58,821 nucleotides of DNA, from the NCBI GenBank assembly GCA_009746045.1, contig RPFO01000672.1, positions 1 to 58,821 of the forward strand, in the 5' to 3' direction. The stretch is from Mesostigma viride (taxonomy: Eukaryota > Streptophyta > Mesostigmatophyceae > Mesostigmatales > Mesostigmataceae). Positions 24,852-34,789 of this stretch are shown here, in pieces. Made by a program: the position numbers and the translations under genes. The notes under the pieces were generated by a model that did no database searches, was not told the origin of the DNA, and worked only from the letters and a program-made list of their open reading frames with translations. Position 1 is the first letter of the stretch. Each line of letters begins with the position of its first letter.

Positions 24852-26262
24852 CCCCCCTTGCACGTTGCCAGTGCAGGGTCCAATGAACGTCAAGTCCCCC
24901 TCAACTAGGGTAGGGCTTGCCGGGTACAACATACCCCAGCAACCCCCCCTTACCCGGGAAGCCCCTCCCAAGGAACCATCCAGCAACACATTCACTGAAA
25001 AAATGCCATCCTGGTCATAACAACAAAGGTGCTACATGCCTGCGTCTCTTCCAAAATACATCCAGGCGTCCCTAGAGGTATAAACTGACAGCCCCAGCGT
25101 CCCAGGTCTGATGCAGAAACACAGCAATAAGTCACAACAACTACACTTGCCAGGAATAGCACACATGGGCAAACACTGCCCCATCAGGCTACCAATAGCC
25201 CTAAAATGGACCACCACGGTCCCAAGGCCTCCACGGCCCCACGCTGGCACGCCGTCGTGCCAACAAACTCCCGGGAGTGATCAGGTCCCGAGCATGGAAA
25301 GTCAACCAAGAACTTCCCCAGAGCGCTCCCATAACAGGTTGGACTGATCCCAACCTCCAGACTGGCCAAAACACTAGGCTGCACATGCTAGTTTGCCTCG
25401 TCCATTCAAAAACACAGCTGACCACCAAGTTTGCATGCAAAGCAGGCGCGTACATCCCAAAGTAGGTCAATACAGACCACAGGCCACGTTAGGCCCCACA
25501 AATGTCGTCGCGAGCCAGTCTCATGTCAACACACCCCCCCTCAAGAAATAAGTGGGGGCAAATATTTTTGTCAGCTTTAAAATGTCACAAGCTCCCTTGG
25601 CTTAGAGCTTCTAAAATAACATGCAGCTCACTGGTACTCCTGACCAGCTTCAAAATCAAAAACCCACTGGCATAGCCAGCTTCAAAAGAGAGACCATGCT
25701 GGCACTCCTGGCCAACATCTTCATCGCCAACAAAAAGCCGGTAGGCAGGCAGTCCTCGTCGACAAAAAATGCTGGAAATTCCGCAGGCTGCGCCACCAAA
25801 AATGGCGATAATCCGTTGCGCTGGTTGCTCGCAAAATTCCAGCCGACGTCCGCTCCGAGCCACATGTTGATGCGCAGGTCACTGGTACAGAAAAAGAGAA
25901 AAAAGTCTGCACCCAGCTGGAACCAGAGCCTTGACCTCGCCATGCGGGGCTCAACGCCAGGCGGCGCCAGCCCACAGCAAACCCGAAACATGAAAGTTCC
26001 GCTGGCTTTGACACATATAACAACTCGCCTGCGTGGCTGCGCTGGCCCAGGCCTGTCGACCCATGAAATTTCTGCCCGTTCCGCCGAACTTCAAATTCAA
26101 AATGCTGCGACGTATGAATCCTCACGACATTGCTCACGAAATTACGTAACAACGCTGCCGCCATCAATTATATGCGCCGGCAGGGTAAAATGGCTTCATC
26201 ATGGTCACAAGAATGTCGTTCAAAGTCGTCTCAAAGGTGGGGAACTTTCCCTCCCGATACCA

Positions 26263-26861
26263 TGTCAAAAATCCTAATAATGCGTCAATGAATGAGCTCA
26301 AATGTTGCGGCACAACTCATTTCATTAATACAATAAAAGACGCATATATAGAATTTAAGGACCGTGACCGGTGTCCATTGCCAAGCCACAAGGCAACTGG
26401 CCCACCATCAGGTAACGTGAAAAGGTGCACGCCGACCTCTTAAACAATGTCCAATGTCGGCTGCACACATTATCCCTACGTTAACTTAACACATAAAGTG
26501 TCTCCACTTGCACAACTGGCACACAAAATCCACTAGGCAATGATGCGAATATTCGGCACCAATATTCGACCCCACTATTGCGCGGCGCTAGGAGTTAGCC
26601 ACCGCCAAATGGTACGAGATACTCACGCCCTACAAGCCGTACCATGCAACCACAAGGTAGAGCCGAATTAATCCTAACTTCGGCACCTAATATCTTTGTG
26701 CATACTCAACTGTCCGTCATAAGAAAAGTACCGCCGGAAAGAACACGGCAAGCCCTACTCAGCCCTAATAATATCCTTGGCCAGAAAATACAGAAGATTG
26801 GCCACAACATAACATAGGCTGGCAAACGGGCACATCCAGGGTTTATACTAAAACCCTGACA
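26263..26861 (-). repeat. 5' LTR of the 24-27 kb element
   Basis: 599 bp with TGTCA...TGACA ends. It abuts the primer-binding site at 26251-26262. The other end joins satellite DNA directly (CCTTGCGTG). Confidence 0.8.
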
Positions 26862-27236
26862 CCTTGCGTGCGCGGTGTATGTACGTGTGTGTGCAGCCGG
26901 CCCTTGCGTGCGCGGTGGATGTACATGTGAGTGCAGCCGGCCCTTGCGTGCATGGTGTGTGTACGTGTGTGTGCAGCCGCCCCTTGCGTGCATGGTGTAT
27001 GTACATGTGAGTGCAGCCGGCCCTTGCGTGCATGGTGTGTGTACGTGTGTGTGCAGCCGCCCCTTGCGTGCGCGGTGTATGTACGTGTGTGCGCACTCGC
27101 CCCTTGCGTGCGCGGTGTATGTACGTGTGTGTGCAGTTGCCCCTTGCGTGCGCGGTGGATGTACGTGTGTGTGCAGCCGCCCCTTGCGTGCGCGGTGTGT
27201 GTACGTGTATGTGCAGCCGCCCCTTGCGTGCATGTA
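26862..27236. repeat. Terminal block of the 40-bp satellite
   Basis: About nine monomers continue the array after the LTR element. The last monomer runs into non-repeated DNA at GTACATGTGTGAAGAAATAAG. Confidence 0.95.
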
Positions 27237-27361
27237 CATGTGTGAAGAAATAAGCAATAGTGAATGAAATAGTAAAAAGAAAATCATTCCAGCATATGTA
27301 TGTACAAGTTTTTAGTAGTACACTATGACTATCGTCAAATATAACAATTTTCTATATTTTC

Positions 27362-29131
27362 ATACACACACGAACAACACACCCAACACACACACACACT
27401 ATGTTTGCACCCAAGACACACACCAACACCTAAAAACAAGACACCAACACACAAGACAGCCATGCAACACACACCCAACACACACACGCAACACACACAT
27501 AACACACCTAAGTATAGTTGTTATAACACACAACACATAGGTACATCCCGCCCCCCCACACACAACACCAACACATGACAATTAACAGGCCACAACACAC
27601 ACACTGACACACATGCCCCAACACACACACACACATGCCCCAACACACACACACATGCCCCAACACTGCACACACAACAACACCCAAACACACACCACAC
27701 ACACAAAAGACACCCAACACACATACCGAAAACACGCACACACAACACCTACTAAAAACAAGACACCAACACACAAGACACCCAACACACACCCAACACA
27801 CACACACACACACAATGTTTGCACCGGTCGGCCCACGACACCCACACCCAACACACACATAACACACCTAAGTAACACACAACACACACGTACATCCCCC
27901 CCCCCACACACACAACACCAACACATGACAATTAACATGCCACAACACACACACATGCCCCAACACACACACACACATGCCCCAACACTGCACACACAAC
28001 AACACCCAAACACATACCACACACACACAAGACACCCAACACACATACCGAAAACACGCACACACAACACCTACCAAAAACACCAAACACACAAGACACC
28101 CAACACACACCCAACACACACACACACACAATGTTTGCACCCACGACACACACACCAACACCTAAAAATAAGACACCAACACACAACACACGTACACGTA
28201 CATCCCCCCCCCCCACAACACCAACAATAACATGCAAACAACACACACACAACACACCTAAGTCACACACACAACACACACGTACTTTCCCCCCCCCCAC
28301 ACCCAACACCAACACACAAGACACTTTGCACACACCCTACACACACCCACACCCTTTATGAACACATGTACACCCAACACACACACGCAACACACACCTA
28401 GGTCGATCACACACAACACACACAAAACACACCTAAGTCACACACAACACACACGTACACCCCCCCACACAAACCCAATACCAACACACAAGACACTTGG
28501 CCCCCCCCCACCCACCCACACACCCACACCCACACCCACACCACACATCCAACACACACAACACACACACTACACACTTAAGTCACACACAACACACACA
28601 TAACACACCTAAGTCACACACAACACACACGTCCATCCCCCCCTCACACTCAACACCAATACATGACAATTAACATGCACACAACACACACACGCACACG
28701 CCCCAACACACACACACACAACATACATACACAGAGCACACACACACGCCTCAACACACATACCGAACACACACACACAAGACACCCAACACACATACCG
28801 AACACACACACACACACACTATGTTTGCACCCGACATACACACACCCAACACCTACTAAAAACAAGAAACCAACACACAAGACACCCTACACACACACAA
28901 CACACACACACACAACACATATCCAACACAAACAACACACACACCTAAGTCACACACACAACACACCTACTAAGTCACACACACAACACACATGTACCTC
29001 CCCCCCCCCACACCCAACATCAACACACAAGACACTTTGCACACACCCTACACGCCCCCGCACCTTCATGAATGCACCCAACACACACACCCAACACACA
29101 CGCCCCAACACACATACCCAACATTCACACA
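27362..29131. repeat. CA-rich low-complexity tract with longer internal repeats
   Basis: Nearly pure A/C DNA built from CACACA, CAACAC and CCCAACAC words with poly-C runs. A longer unit is visible: ATGTTTGCACC recurs near 27400, 27815, 28130 and 28822, each followed by CACCAACACCTA-like and AAGACACC words. The open frames inside (Thr/His/Pro- or Cys/Val-rich) are repeat artefacts. Confidence 0.9.
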
Positions 29132-29143
29132 ACACACCCAACA

Positions 29144-29189
29144 TATAAGGGTAAATATGGTTTAGGAGTGTAGGGGTTTAGGGTTTAAG
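29144..29189. repeat. Degenerate TTTAGGG-like sequence
   Basis: GTAGGGGTTTAGGGTTTAAGG and preceding variants resemble the TTTAGGG telomere unit on the plus strand. It is short and degenerate, so chance is possible. Its position mirrors the C-rich run at 3179-3235 across the satellite. Confidence 0.35.
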
Positions 29190-29337
29190 GCCTACCATAC
29201 ACCCGTATGTAAAAATGCAACAACACGCCAAGTCATCCGCCACCATGCAAAAATATATAAACACAACTGGTCATCCTCAACAAGAATGCCCATTTTAGTA
29301 CCTAATCCGCACTTGGCACTTGTCCAGTTTCGTAAGT

Positions 29338-30372
29338 CCAACGGCCGTTGGCTTTGAGAAATTAAGATATGCGACATGCGCCATGCAGCCAAGCTAAAGT
29401 ATAGGCTGATTGCCCTGTATGTAACATTAGTAAGGTGAACGACCGTCGACAAAAAAACACATGCGACATACAAACACCAATTTTACACAGTAATGTTTGG
29501 AATGACGTACCGTAATTTCGGCGTCCACCTTCTTCGCAATTGTGAACCAGCCCTGTCGCGTGTTGTCCGGATGTCCTTCCCACTTGCCCTTCGTGACCTT
29601 TGCGACGCTCAGGTAGCACACGATTGCAGTTAAGGGTTCTCGGTCGTCTGGGTTCCAGAAGAAGCGTCGGGCGTCCGATCCGGAGGAGGAGCACCTCTCG
29701 AAGTATTTTACGTACATTACCCAGTTGCCTTTCTTAAAAACCTCGCCCCCCCCCCTGTATGTTTGTTTAAACACTCATCCTTGTCGAGTTGGTGGGCGAC
29801 TCGAACAACTTTCGCCAACCAGTACGGGTGGTCGGGCACATGGTCCTTGTGCCCCCTCTCAGATGCGACTGCGACGGCCTCCCCCTCCTGCAAACCACGC
29901 CCCAACTCGTTTCTTGCCGTTTGAACGTGGTTCAGGCGGGTTCCCGGATATCGCGTGGGGTTCCGCGACTTACTCGCCTGGAGTTTTACAGTCCACGACG
30001 AGCTGCTCCAATCGTTTGGGCATGTCGTCCACTTGCCCTCTCGGCACTCCGCACAACTGAAGCATGAAAAACGCCTGAGCTTTACCACCTCGACCCGCTC
30101 GCCCTTTTTGTCCAGTCGCCACTGGTGTGCCGTGGAGATATCTCGGATCGGGCCTCGCTCCTTACCGGACGTGAGAATCTGCAATTGTAATTCCATGAAA
30201 CAACATCACAGCACATTTCCCAACTCCAACGGCCGTTGGCACTCAACAATTATAAGATTTCCCAACTCCAACGGCCGTTGGCCCTTGGAAACTTTATATA
30301 AGTACATTTCTCAACTCCAACGGCCGTTGGCACTCAACAATTATACGATTTTCCAGCTCCAACGGCCGTTGG
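29338..30372. repeat. Five intronic palindromes of the transposase-like gene
   Basis: Copies lie at 29338, 30226, 30268, 30317 and 30359 (14 bp each). The last four all sit in the 302-base intron 30179-30480, in two alternating flank types (followed by CACTCAACAATTATA or by GGCCYT). The nearest copy is about 45 bases from the acceptor. The copies at 29338 and 30268 have the complete TTTC-N6...N6-GAAA flanks. Confidence 0.9.
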
Positions 30373-32643
30373 CCTTATGAAACTTCAAACTGCATCAAGG
30401 AAGCTGTCCTCTGTAAAGTGTAACCAGAGACAAATTATAGAACTGCACTTGACCACCAGAAAGCAACTGTCTTTACTTACGTTATCGAGAAGAAATGCCC
30501 GTCGAACCACGTCCGATTGTGCCGATGGTCGACTCGAGTCTTTGCCGGTTCTCCAATCCCGGTTCAGGTAGGCCACCAGTGCCTCCACCGTATTCAGGTT
30601 CCGATTGTCCTCCTGCATCTGCGCTCTTTTGAGGATGCTTTTGACCGTCCCCCCCTCCCCGTCCGACTCCCCCTTCCCATGTCCTGCACACGAGTAGTTC
30701 CACTCCAATGATTCCAAGTCGGGGTCGGCCTCGAGCAGGTCCGCAGCCATCGCCAACACATACCGGGATTGGAACTGCTCCTTACAGTTGTCGGACCAAC
30801 TGATCCAGTTCCTCACCTCCACCCCCTCCTCCCTCAGCACGTTAAGGGTATTCTTCATCACGAACTCCAGGGTCTGGGCATTCCTCGGTACGTCCTTCCC
30901 CATGTAATCGTGCTTCACCCTTTTGATTTCCAGCGATACGGGATCACGGTACATCACGATCACCGGCATCAGGACGTAACTACTTGGGTACCAGTACTGC
31001 GCCTGCAACTGTTTCTGCAGGTGGTCCGAATAGTTCTCCGAGTAGTCCATCAGGACCACCACCGTTCCCAGCGGCATCACGTCAATGCACTCCTTGTAAG
31101 CGTGGTGCTGCCAGGCCCATGTATGGACGTGAATGGCGAATTCCGGGAAGCGCGCCGTAATGAGTTCATGGAGCTCCGAGAGGGTTGACTTGATGAGTTT
31201 TTGCTGCAGGTTCATTTGCGGCGCCACATCCTCCTCCTGCAACACAACACACCCGCGCACCATGGATTGACCGAAGAATGGAAGTCAGCAGCTGGGAATT
31301 TCCCAACGCCAACGGCCGTTGGAAGTATGAAAGTCTACATATATATATTCAACGATGCAAATATACATGCCCGCGCACCATGGATTGACCGAAGAATGGA
31401 AGTCAGCAGCTGGGAATTTCCCAACGCCAACGGCCGTTGGAAGTATGAAAGTCTACATATATATATTCAACGATGCAAATATACATGCTTACCGTCCCAC
31501 GGGGCGCTGTGCCCTCCTTTATGAAGTCGAACCACGTGTACTTCTTTGTCCACCCCTTCATCTGGTCCGTCACGATGAACTCGGAAATCCCACACTCGTT
31601 GCACGTCCCTTCCAAGCAGTTCATTGGGACGTTAACGAACGGGCCGCCCGTCCTCCCCCCTCCTTGCCCCCCCTCCCCCCTCTCAGCCCTGTGGCAGGTG
31701 AAACGTCGAACGAAATCATGGGCATTGTCAGGCACGGAAGGGATACCCTCCCTCTCCTCGATCTCCAGCGTGCTCTTCAACTCCTTGACGCCTTTGGCGA
31801 AGGCAGAGAGCAGAGACTCGAAGACGACGTGCTTTTCGCATGCGCACAAGTCCCGGTCCTTCCACACGCCCTTTACGCACTTGGGCATGAACTCCACGAA
31901 CTTCGTGTACCCCACCTTGTACCTTGTCCCGTCCGCAGTCGTCACGATACCTCCCTTGTACGGCGACGCGTCAGAACAGAACCGCTTGTAAATCGTTTCA
32001 AGCGAGTCCAAATAGTACCTTCCGCCCTGGGAGGAAATGAGGATCCTGGCGTTTCCCTTCCTTTCGAACTCATTGACCACGTCCTTATGGTTGGGAGACG
32101 CCCTCGTGTTTAGGTCTGACAACCAGTAACTCCCGACGATGTCTTTGACCTCCTCCGGAAACTTGTCCGACCGTAAAGCACGAGGGGGCGCCTTCAGGGC
32201 GGGAAGGTCGCCCCCCATCCTCATTCCCCTTGCGGTCTGGATATCCTTGGGCGTGACGTGAAGCAGCCGCGCGAGAGTGCAATGCCCTTGATTGTTCATG
32301 CCGTCCTTTCCCAAGCACATTGACAGCACAGCGCACTTCGCGTTCCTGTGCTCATCCGACTTGCCCAATTCCTGGAAACCTTGCACGATATTAGCGACAA
32401 CCTCCTGAGCGAAGGACTCCGACGCCTTTCTTTTCAGCGCAGGGCGGTACTGTTTCCCCATAACCTTCACAACCGCACCTGGCAGCCGCTCAAGCGCCCT
32501 CAAGCCTACTGCAGTTTTCGTGTTTTCAGTCTTGTGATTGTTGTCCTTCAGCAAGTATTCCATTGCGCTGGCCATGTCGAGGGCAAGTTGGTTGCCCTTG
32601 ATCTCGACGTACTTGAGACTTAGGTCTTTGTTGTGCGCTTCAC
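29511..32643 (-). CDS. DDE-transposase-like protein gene, at least three coding exons
   Basis: Exons read on the minus strand are 32643-31493, 31236-30481 and 30178-29511. They are joined by introns of 256 and 302 bases with clean GT-AG ends (GTAAGC...TTGCAG, GTAAGT...TTGCAG), and all three junctions, including the next donor GTACGT at 29510, fall between codons. The first exon has a Cys cluster (CACEKH, then C-x4-C-x2-C near its end). The second carries MDYSENYSD, SDNCKEQFQSRY and GHGKGESDGEGG. The third carries a Cys motif (CFSCAEC) and a YWLAKVV segment. From memory this order (acidic D-x-x-ENY, SDN-x-x-x-QF, GHGKG-x-x-DG-x-GG, then CxxC) is typical of a large family of unnamed transposase-derived proteins abundant in some animals. 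The acidic residues would be the catalytic triad. The last exon is broken by a frame change at the C10 run 29746-29755 that one extra base would correct. The 3' terminal exon beyond 29510 was not located. It may be a domesticated or still mobile element. Confidence 0.7.
31252..31487. repeat. 118-bp tandem duplication inside an intron, one palindrome per unit
   Basis: Two virtually identical 118-bp units (period set by palindromes at 31309 and 31427) fill almost the entire 256-base intron 31237-31492. Each unit begins CCGCGCACCATGGATTG and ends in ATATATATATTCAACGATG. The near identity implies a recent duplication of a palindrome-bearing intron unit. Confidence 0.9.
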
Positions 32644-32729
32644 CTGCATCCGCGCGCATACAGAATCCAGACGAAGTTTTGACTTTTTATCAAATTATTG
32701 CTTTCCAACAATTACCCAATTTGTAGGTC

Positions 32730-33345
32730 CCAACGGCCGTTGGACCCCTGAAAGTACGCCTGAAACACGCCAACACATGCATTTTCGACACCCAACGGCC
32801 GTTGGACCCCCGAAAGTGGGCCTGAAACACGCCAACACATGCATTTTCGACACCCAACGGCCGTTGGACCCCTGAAAGCGGGCCGAAAACACGCCAACAC
32901 ATGCATTTTCGACACCCAACGGCCGTTGGACCCCTGAAAGTGGGCCTGAAACACGCCAACACATGCATTTTCGACACCCAACGGCCGTTGGACCCCTGAA
33001 AGTACGCCTGAAACACGCCAACACATGCATTTTCGACACCCAACGGCCGTTGGACCCCTGAAAGCGGGCCGAAAACACGCCAACACATGCATTTTCTACA
33101 CCCAACGGCCGTTGGACCCCTGAAAGTGGGCCTGAAACACGCCCTTTACATGCATTTTCGACACCCAACGGCCGTTGGACCCCTGAAAGCGGGCCGAAAA
33201 CACGCCAACACATGCATTTTCGACGTCCAACGGCCGTTGGGCCCCTGAAAGCGGGCCGGAAACACGCTAACGCATGCATTTTAGACACCCAACGGCCGTT
33301 GGACCCCTGAAAGCGGGCCGAAAACTCGCCAACACCTGCATTTTT
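32730..33345. repeat. 62-bp tandem array, ten palindrome copies
   Basis: Palindromes begin at 32730, 32792, 32854, 32916, 32978, 33040, 33102, 33165, 33227 and 33289, a strict 62-bp period. Between palindromes the sequence is ACCCCTGAAAGYGGGCC, then a segment with CACGCCAACACATGCATTTTCGACAC. Flanking units alternate slightly (TGGGCCTGAAA or CGGGCCGAAA). The array lies in the inferred first intron of the transposase-like gene. A decayed copy follows at 33390-33405. Confidence 0.93.
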
Positions 33346-33498
33346 TACACGCCAGGATGTGAATTTCCGAATCCCAACGCACTTTTTATAACCTTAACGA
33401 CCGTTGGAACCCAGAAATTCGACTGAAATGTTTCCATAACACACGTAACAACAAATTTGGTGGTCAACAACCCCGTAAATCCGTAACCCTGCACGCAC

Positions 33499-33561
33499 CT
33501 CTTGCCGCCATAGCTCTTGTTCGCAGCAGGTGGGCCCTGAAGACGCCTTTTGGTCTTGCAC
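33499..33561 (-). other. Possible upstream exon of the transposase-like gene
   Basis: A 63-base interval bounded on the minus strand by AACAG and GTGCGT. It joins in phase with the exon that starts at 32643 (one base carried over). The intron between them (33498-32644, 855 bases) would hold the ten-copy palindrome array. The reading frame has basic residues but no motif, so this is tentative. Confidence 0.3.
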
Positions 33562-33599
33562 CTGTTGGTTACAATTGCATGGCATACCAGCAATATATT

Positions 33600-34125
33600 G
33601 CACATAGCATTGTATTTCACACAATTATTATATTCATGCCACAAATAATAATAATAATTGTATTAAACATAGGGGGGCAGGTTGCATATTCGTTTCATTG
33701 CAGTCTAATATCAACATATTAAAAATTTCCATGCCCATAAACATTTTTGATATAGCTATTAGGTTGCTTATTATATTAAATCTTACCAGCCGTGTAGTGG
33801 TTTGCGGATTGCTTTATAGGCTTGCCACACCAACCCAAAAAAAAATGTTACGACGGGAGTTGAACCCGGGCCTACTAGACGTGTTCACGAGGTACTACGA
33901 GGATCAGCCAAGAATCTGTCCCGTACCGGTGTGGTTCACCAGTTCCGCACACTAGCATGGTCTCCGCGTCGCGCTCGTTCATTAAATTTCGGAGAAATTT
34001 TGCCTGCTTATATACGTTTTTGAAGCCCCTCGGCGTCGCGCCGTGAAAAGCTTCCTCCGCCAGGCGTCCAATCAGGTAGCAGGAATGTGAAAAAATGGGC
34101 TCGAGCTGTGTGCAGCGCCGCGTCC
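33600..34125. other. Intergenic DNA, AT-rich then mixed
   Basis: AT-rich from 33600 to 33790. No credible gene. The only notable feature is a tRNA-like box B on the minus strand, listed separately. Confidence 0.5.
33840..33925 (-). other. Possible tRNA-like/SINE remnant
   Basis: On the minus strand, GGTTCAACTCC is a good RNA polymerase III box B and sits in a four-pair T-arm-like hairpin. It is followed within 15 bases by a run of nine T, a typical polymerase III stop. A weak box A-like TGGCTGATCC lies about 45 bases upstream. No acceptor stem closes, so this is at best a decayed tRNA or SINE. Confidence 0.25.
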
Positions 34126-34330
34126 ATGTGGCGCCACACGGCGTCAGGAGTCGGCGTGGCGCCATATATGGCGCTGCGAATTCCCTACCGTGTGGTCTGC
34201 AGCGCCACGTCACAGTTGCGACTGCAAGTATTTTTCAGCGCGGCGCCGTCCCGGCGCCGCGCCATATCGTTTGGCGCGTCAATTTTTTTCCCGCGCGCGG
34301 CGCCTTTTAGGCGCCGCGCCATTCCATTTG
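34110..34330. repeat. GC-rich block with clustered GGCGCC palindromes
   Basis: At least six GGCGCC hexamers lie within about 200 bases, with related CAGCGCC/GGCGCTG words. A local duplication of GGCGCCGCGCCAT is followed by seven bases and a GCGCG word. No open frame of interest. It differs sharply in composition from both sides. Confidence 0.6.
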
Positions 34331-34789
34331 CGCGTCGGCATACCAGCACCAGGGAATTTGAATTTGCTGGTGCTGCGTTGGCGCTTTCCAGCCTCCCTGG
34401 AAGACCGACACCGTGGATGCACCTTGCACCCGAGCATCAACGGCGGGTATTCGCGACATCGGCCGAAAGTGACAACGATATTAGCAACCCGACAGCCATA
34501 TTCAACTGAGCAACGCCATTGTCGACACACACGGTTAAGAAAGAGGTGAGCAATGGCGGTGGATGTACATGGATGCTTTTGACAGATAGTGGTTTTATGA
34601 TTGGCGTAATCGGCCAGATAATTTTGTCGCTTTTTTGGTGTCGTGGTGCCGGTCGCTGACGGGGAAATGAATGGGTTTTTTTGGTGGTTCTCGTTTGGTT
34701 GCAGGGTTCTCGTTTGCTATCAGTTTTCTTTTTGCCGCCACCGCTGCCCCCGAAGGACAAGGATAAAAAATAAGAAACATCTATAAAAA
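34331..34789. other. Intergenic DNA before the ~330-bp repeats
   Basis: No gene recognised. The last 60 bases (CGCCACCGCTGCCCCCGAAG, then an A-rich stretch and AAGAAACATCTATAAAAAGG) already resemble the end of the tandem units that follow. Confidence 0.5.

Larger units (their letters stand above)
24229..26861 (-). mobile_element. Non-autonomous LTR retrotransposon (no gag or pol) inserted in the satellite
   Basis: Two direct repeats of at least 581 bp (24271-24851 and 26281-26861) differ at one position that I can see. Reading the minus strand, each LTR starts TGTCAGGG. The 5' LTR (26861-26263) ends TTTTTGACA and is followed at once by a primer-binding site TGGTATCG. A polypurine tract CAAGGGGGG directly precedes the 3' LTR. 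The 1.4-kb interior has only short conflicting open frames, so the element depends on proteins from elsewhere. The left edge (24229-24270) is rearranged: it holds an extra partial copy of TGCGTCAATGAAT and A-rich filler. The expected CCTTG target duplication is present only on the right. A small deletion across the left junction explains this. Confidence 0.8.

Noticed and set aside
25585-26277. Coding potential inside the 24-27 kb LTR element (frames of 92-218 codons)
   Set aside because: Frames conflict on both strands and show no Gag, protease, integrase or reverse transcriptase motif.
27325-29148. Thr/His/Pro-rich and Cys/Val-rich frames
   Set aside because: They lie entirely in CA-rich low-complexity DNA and exist in several frames at once.
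32690-33288. Three overlapping minus-strand frames of 126-197 codons with NGRW/PTAVG repeats
   Set aside because: Translations of the palindrome array; all three frames are open because the 62-bp unit lacks stops.
32730-33345. A CRISPR-like array of palindromic repeats with spacers
   Set aside because: The 'spacers' are nearly identical to each other, so it is a 62-bp tandem repeat.
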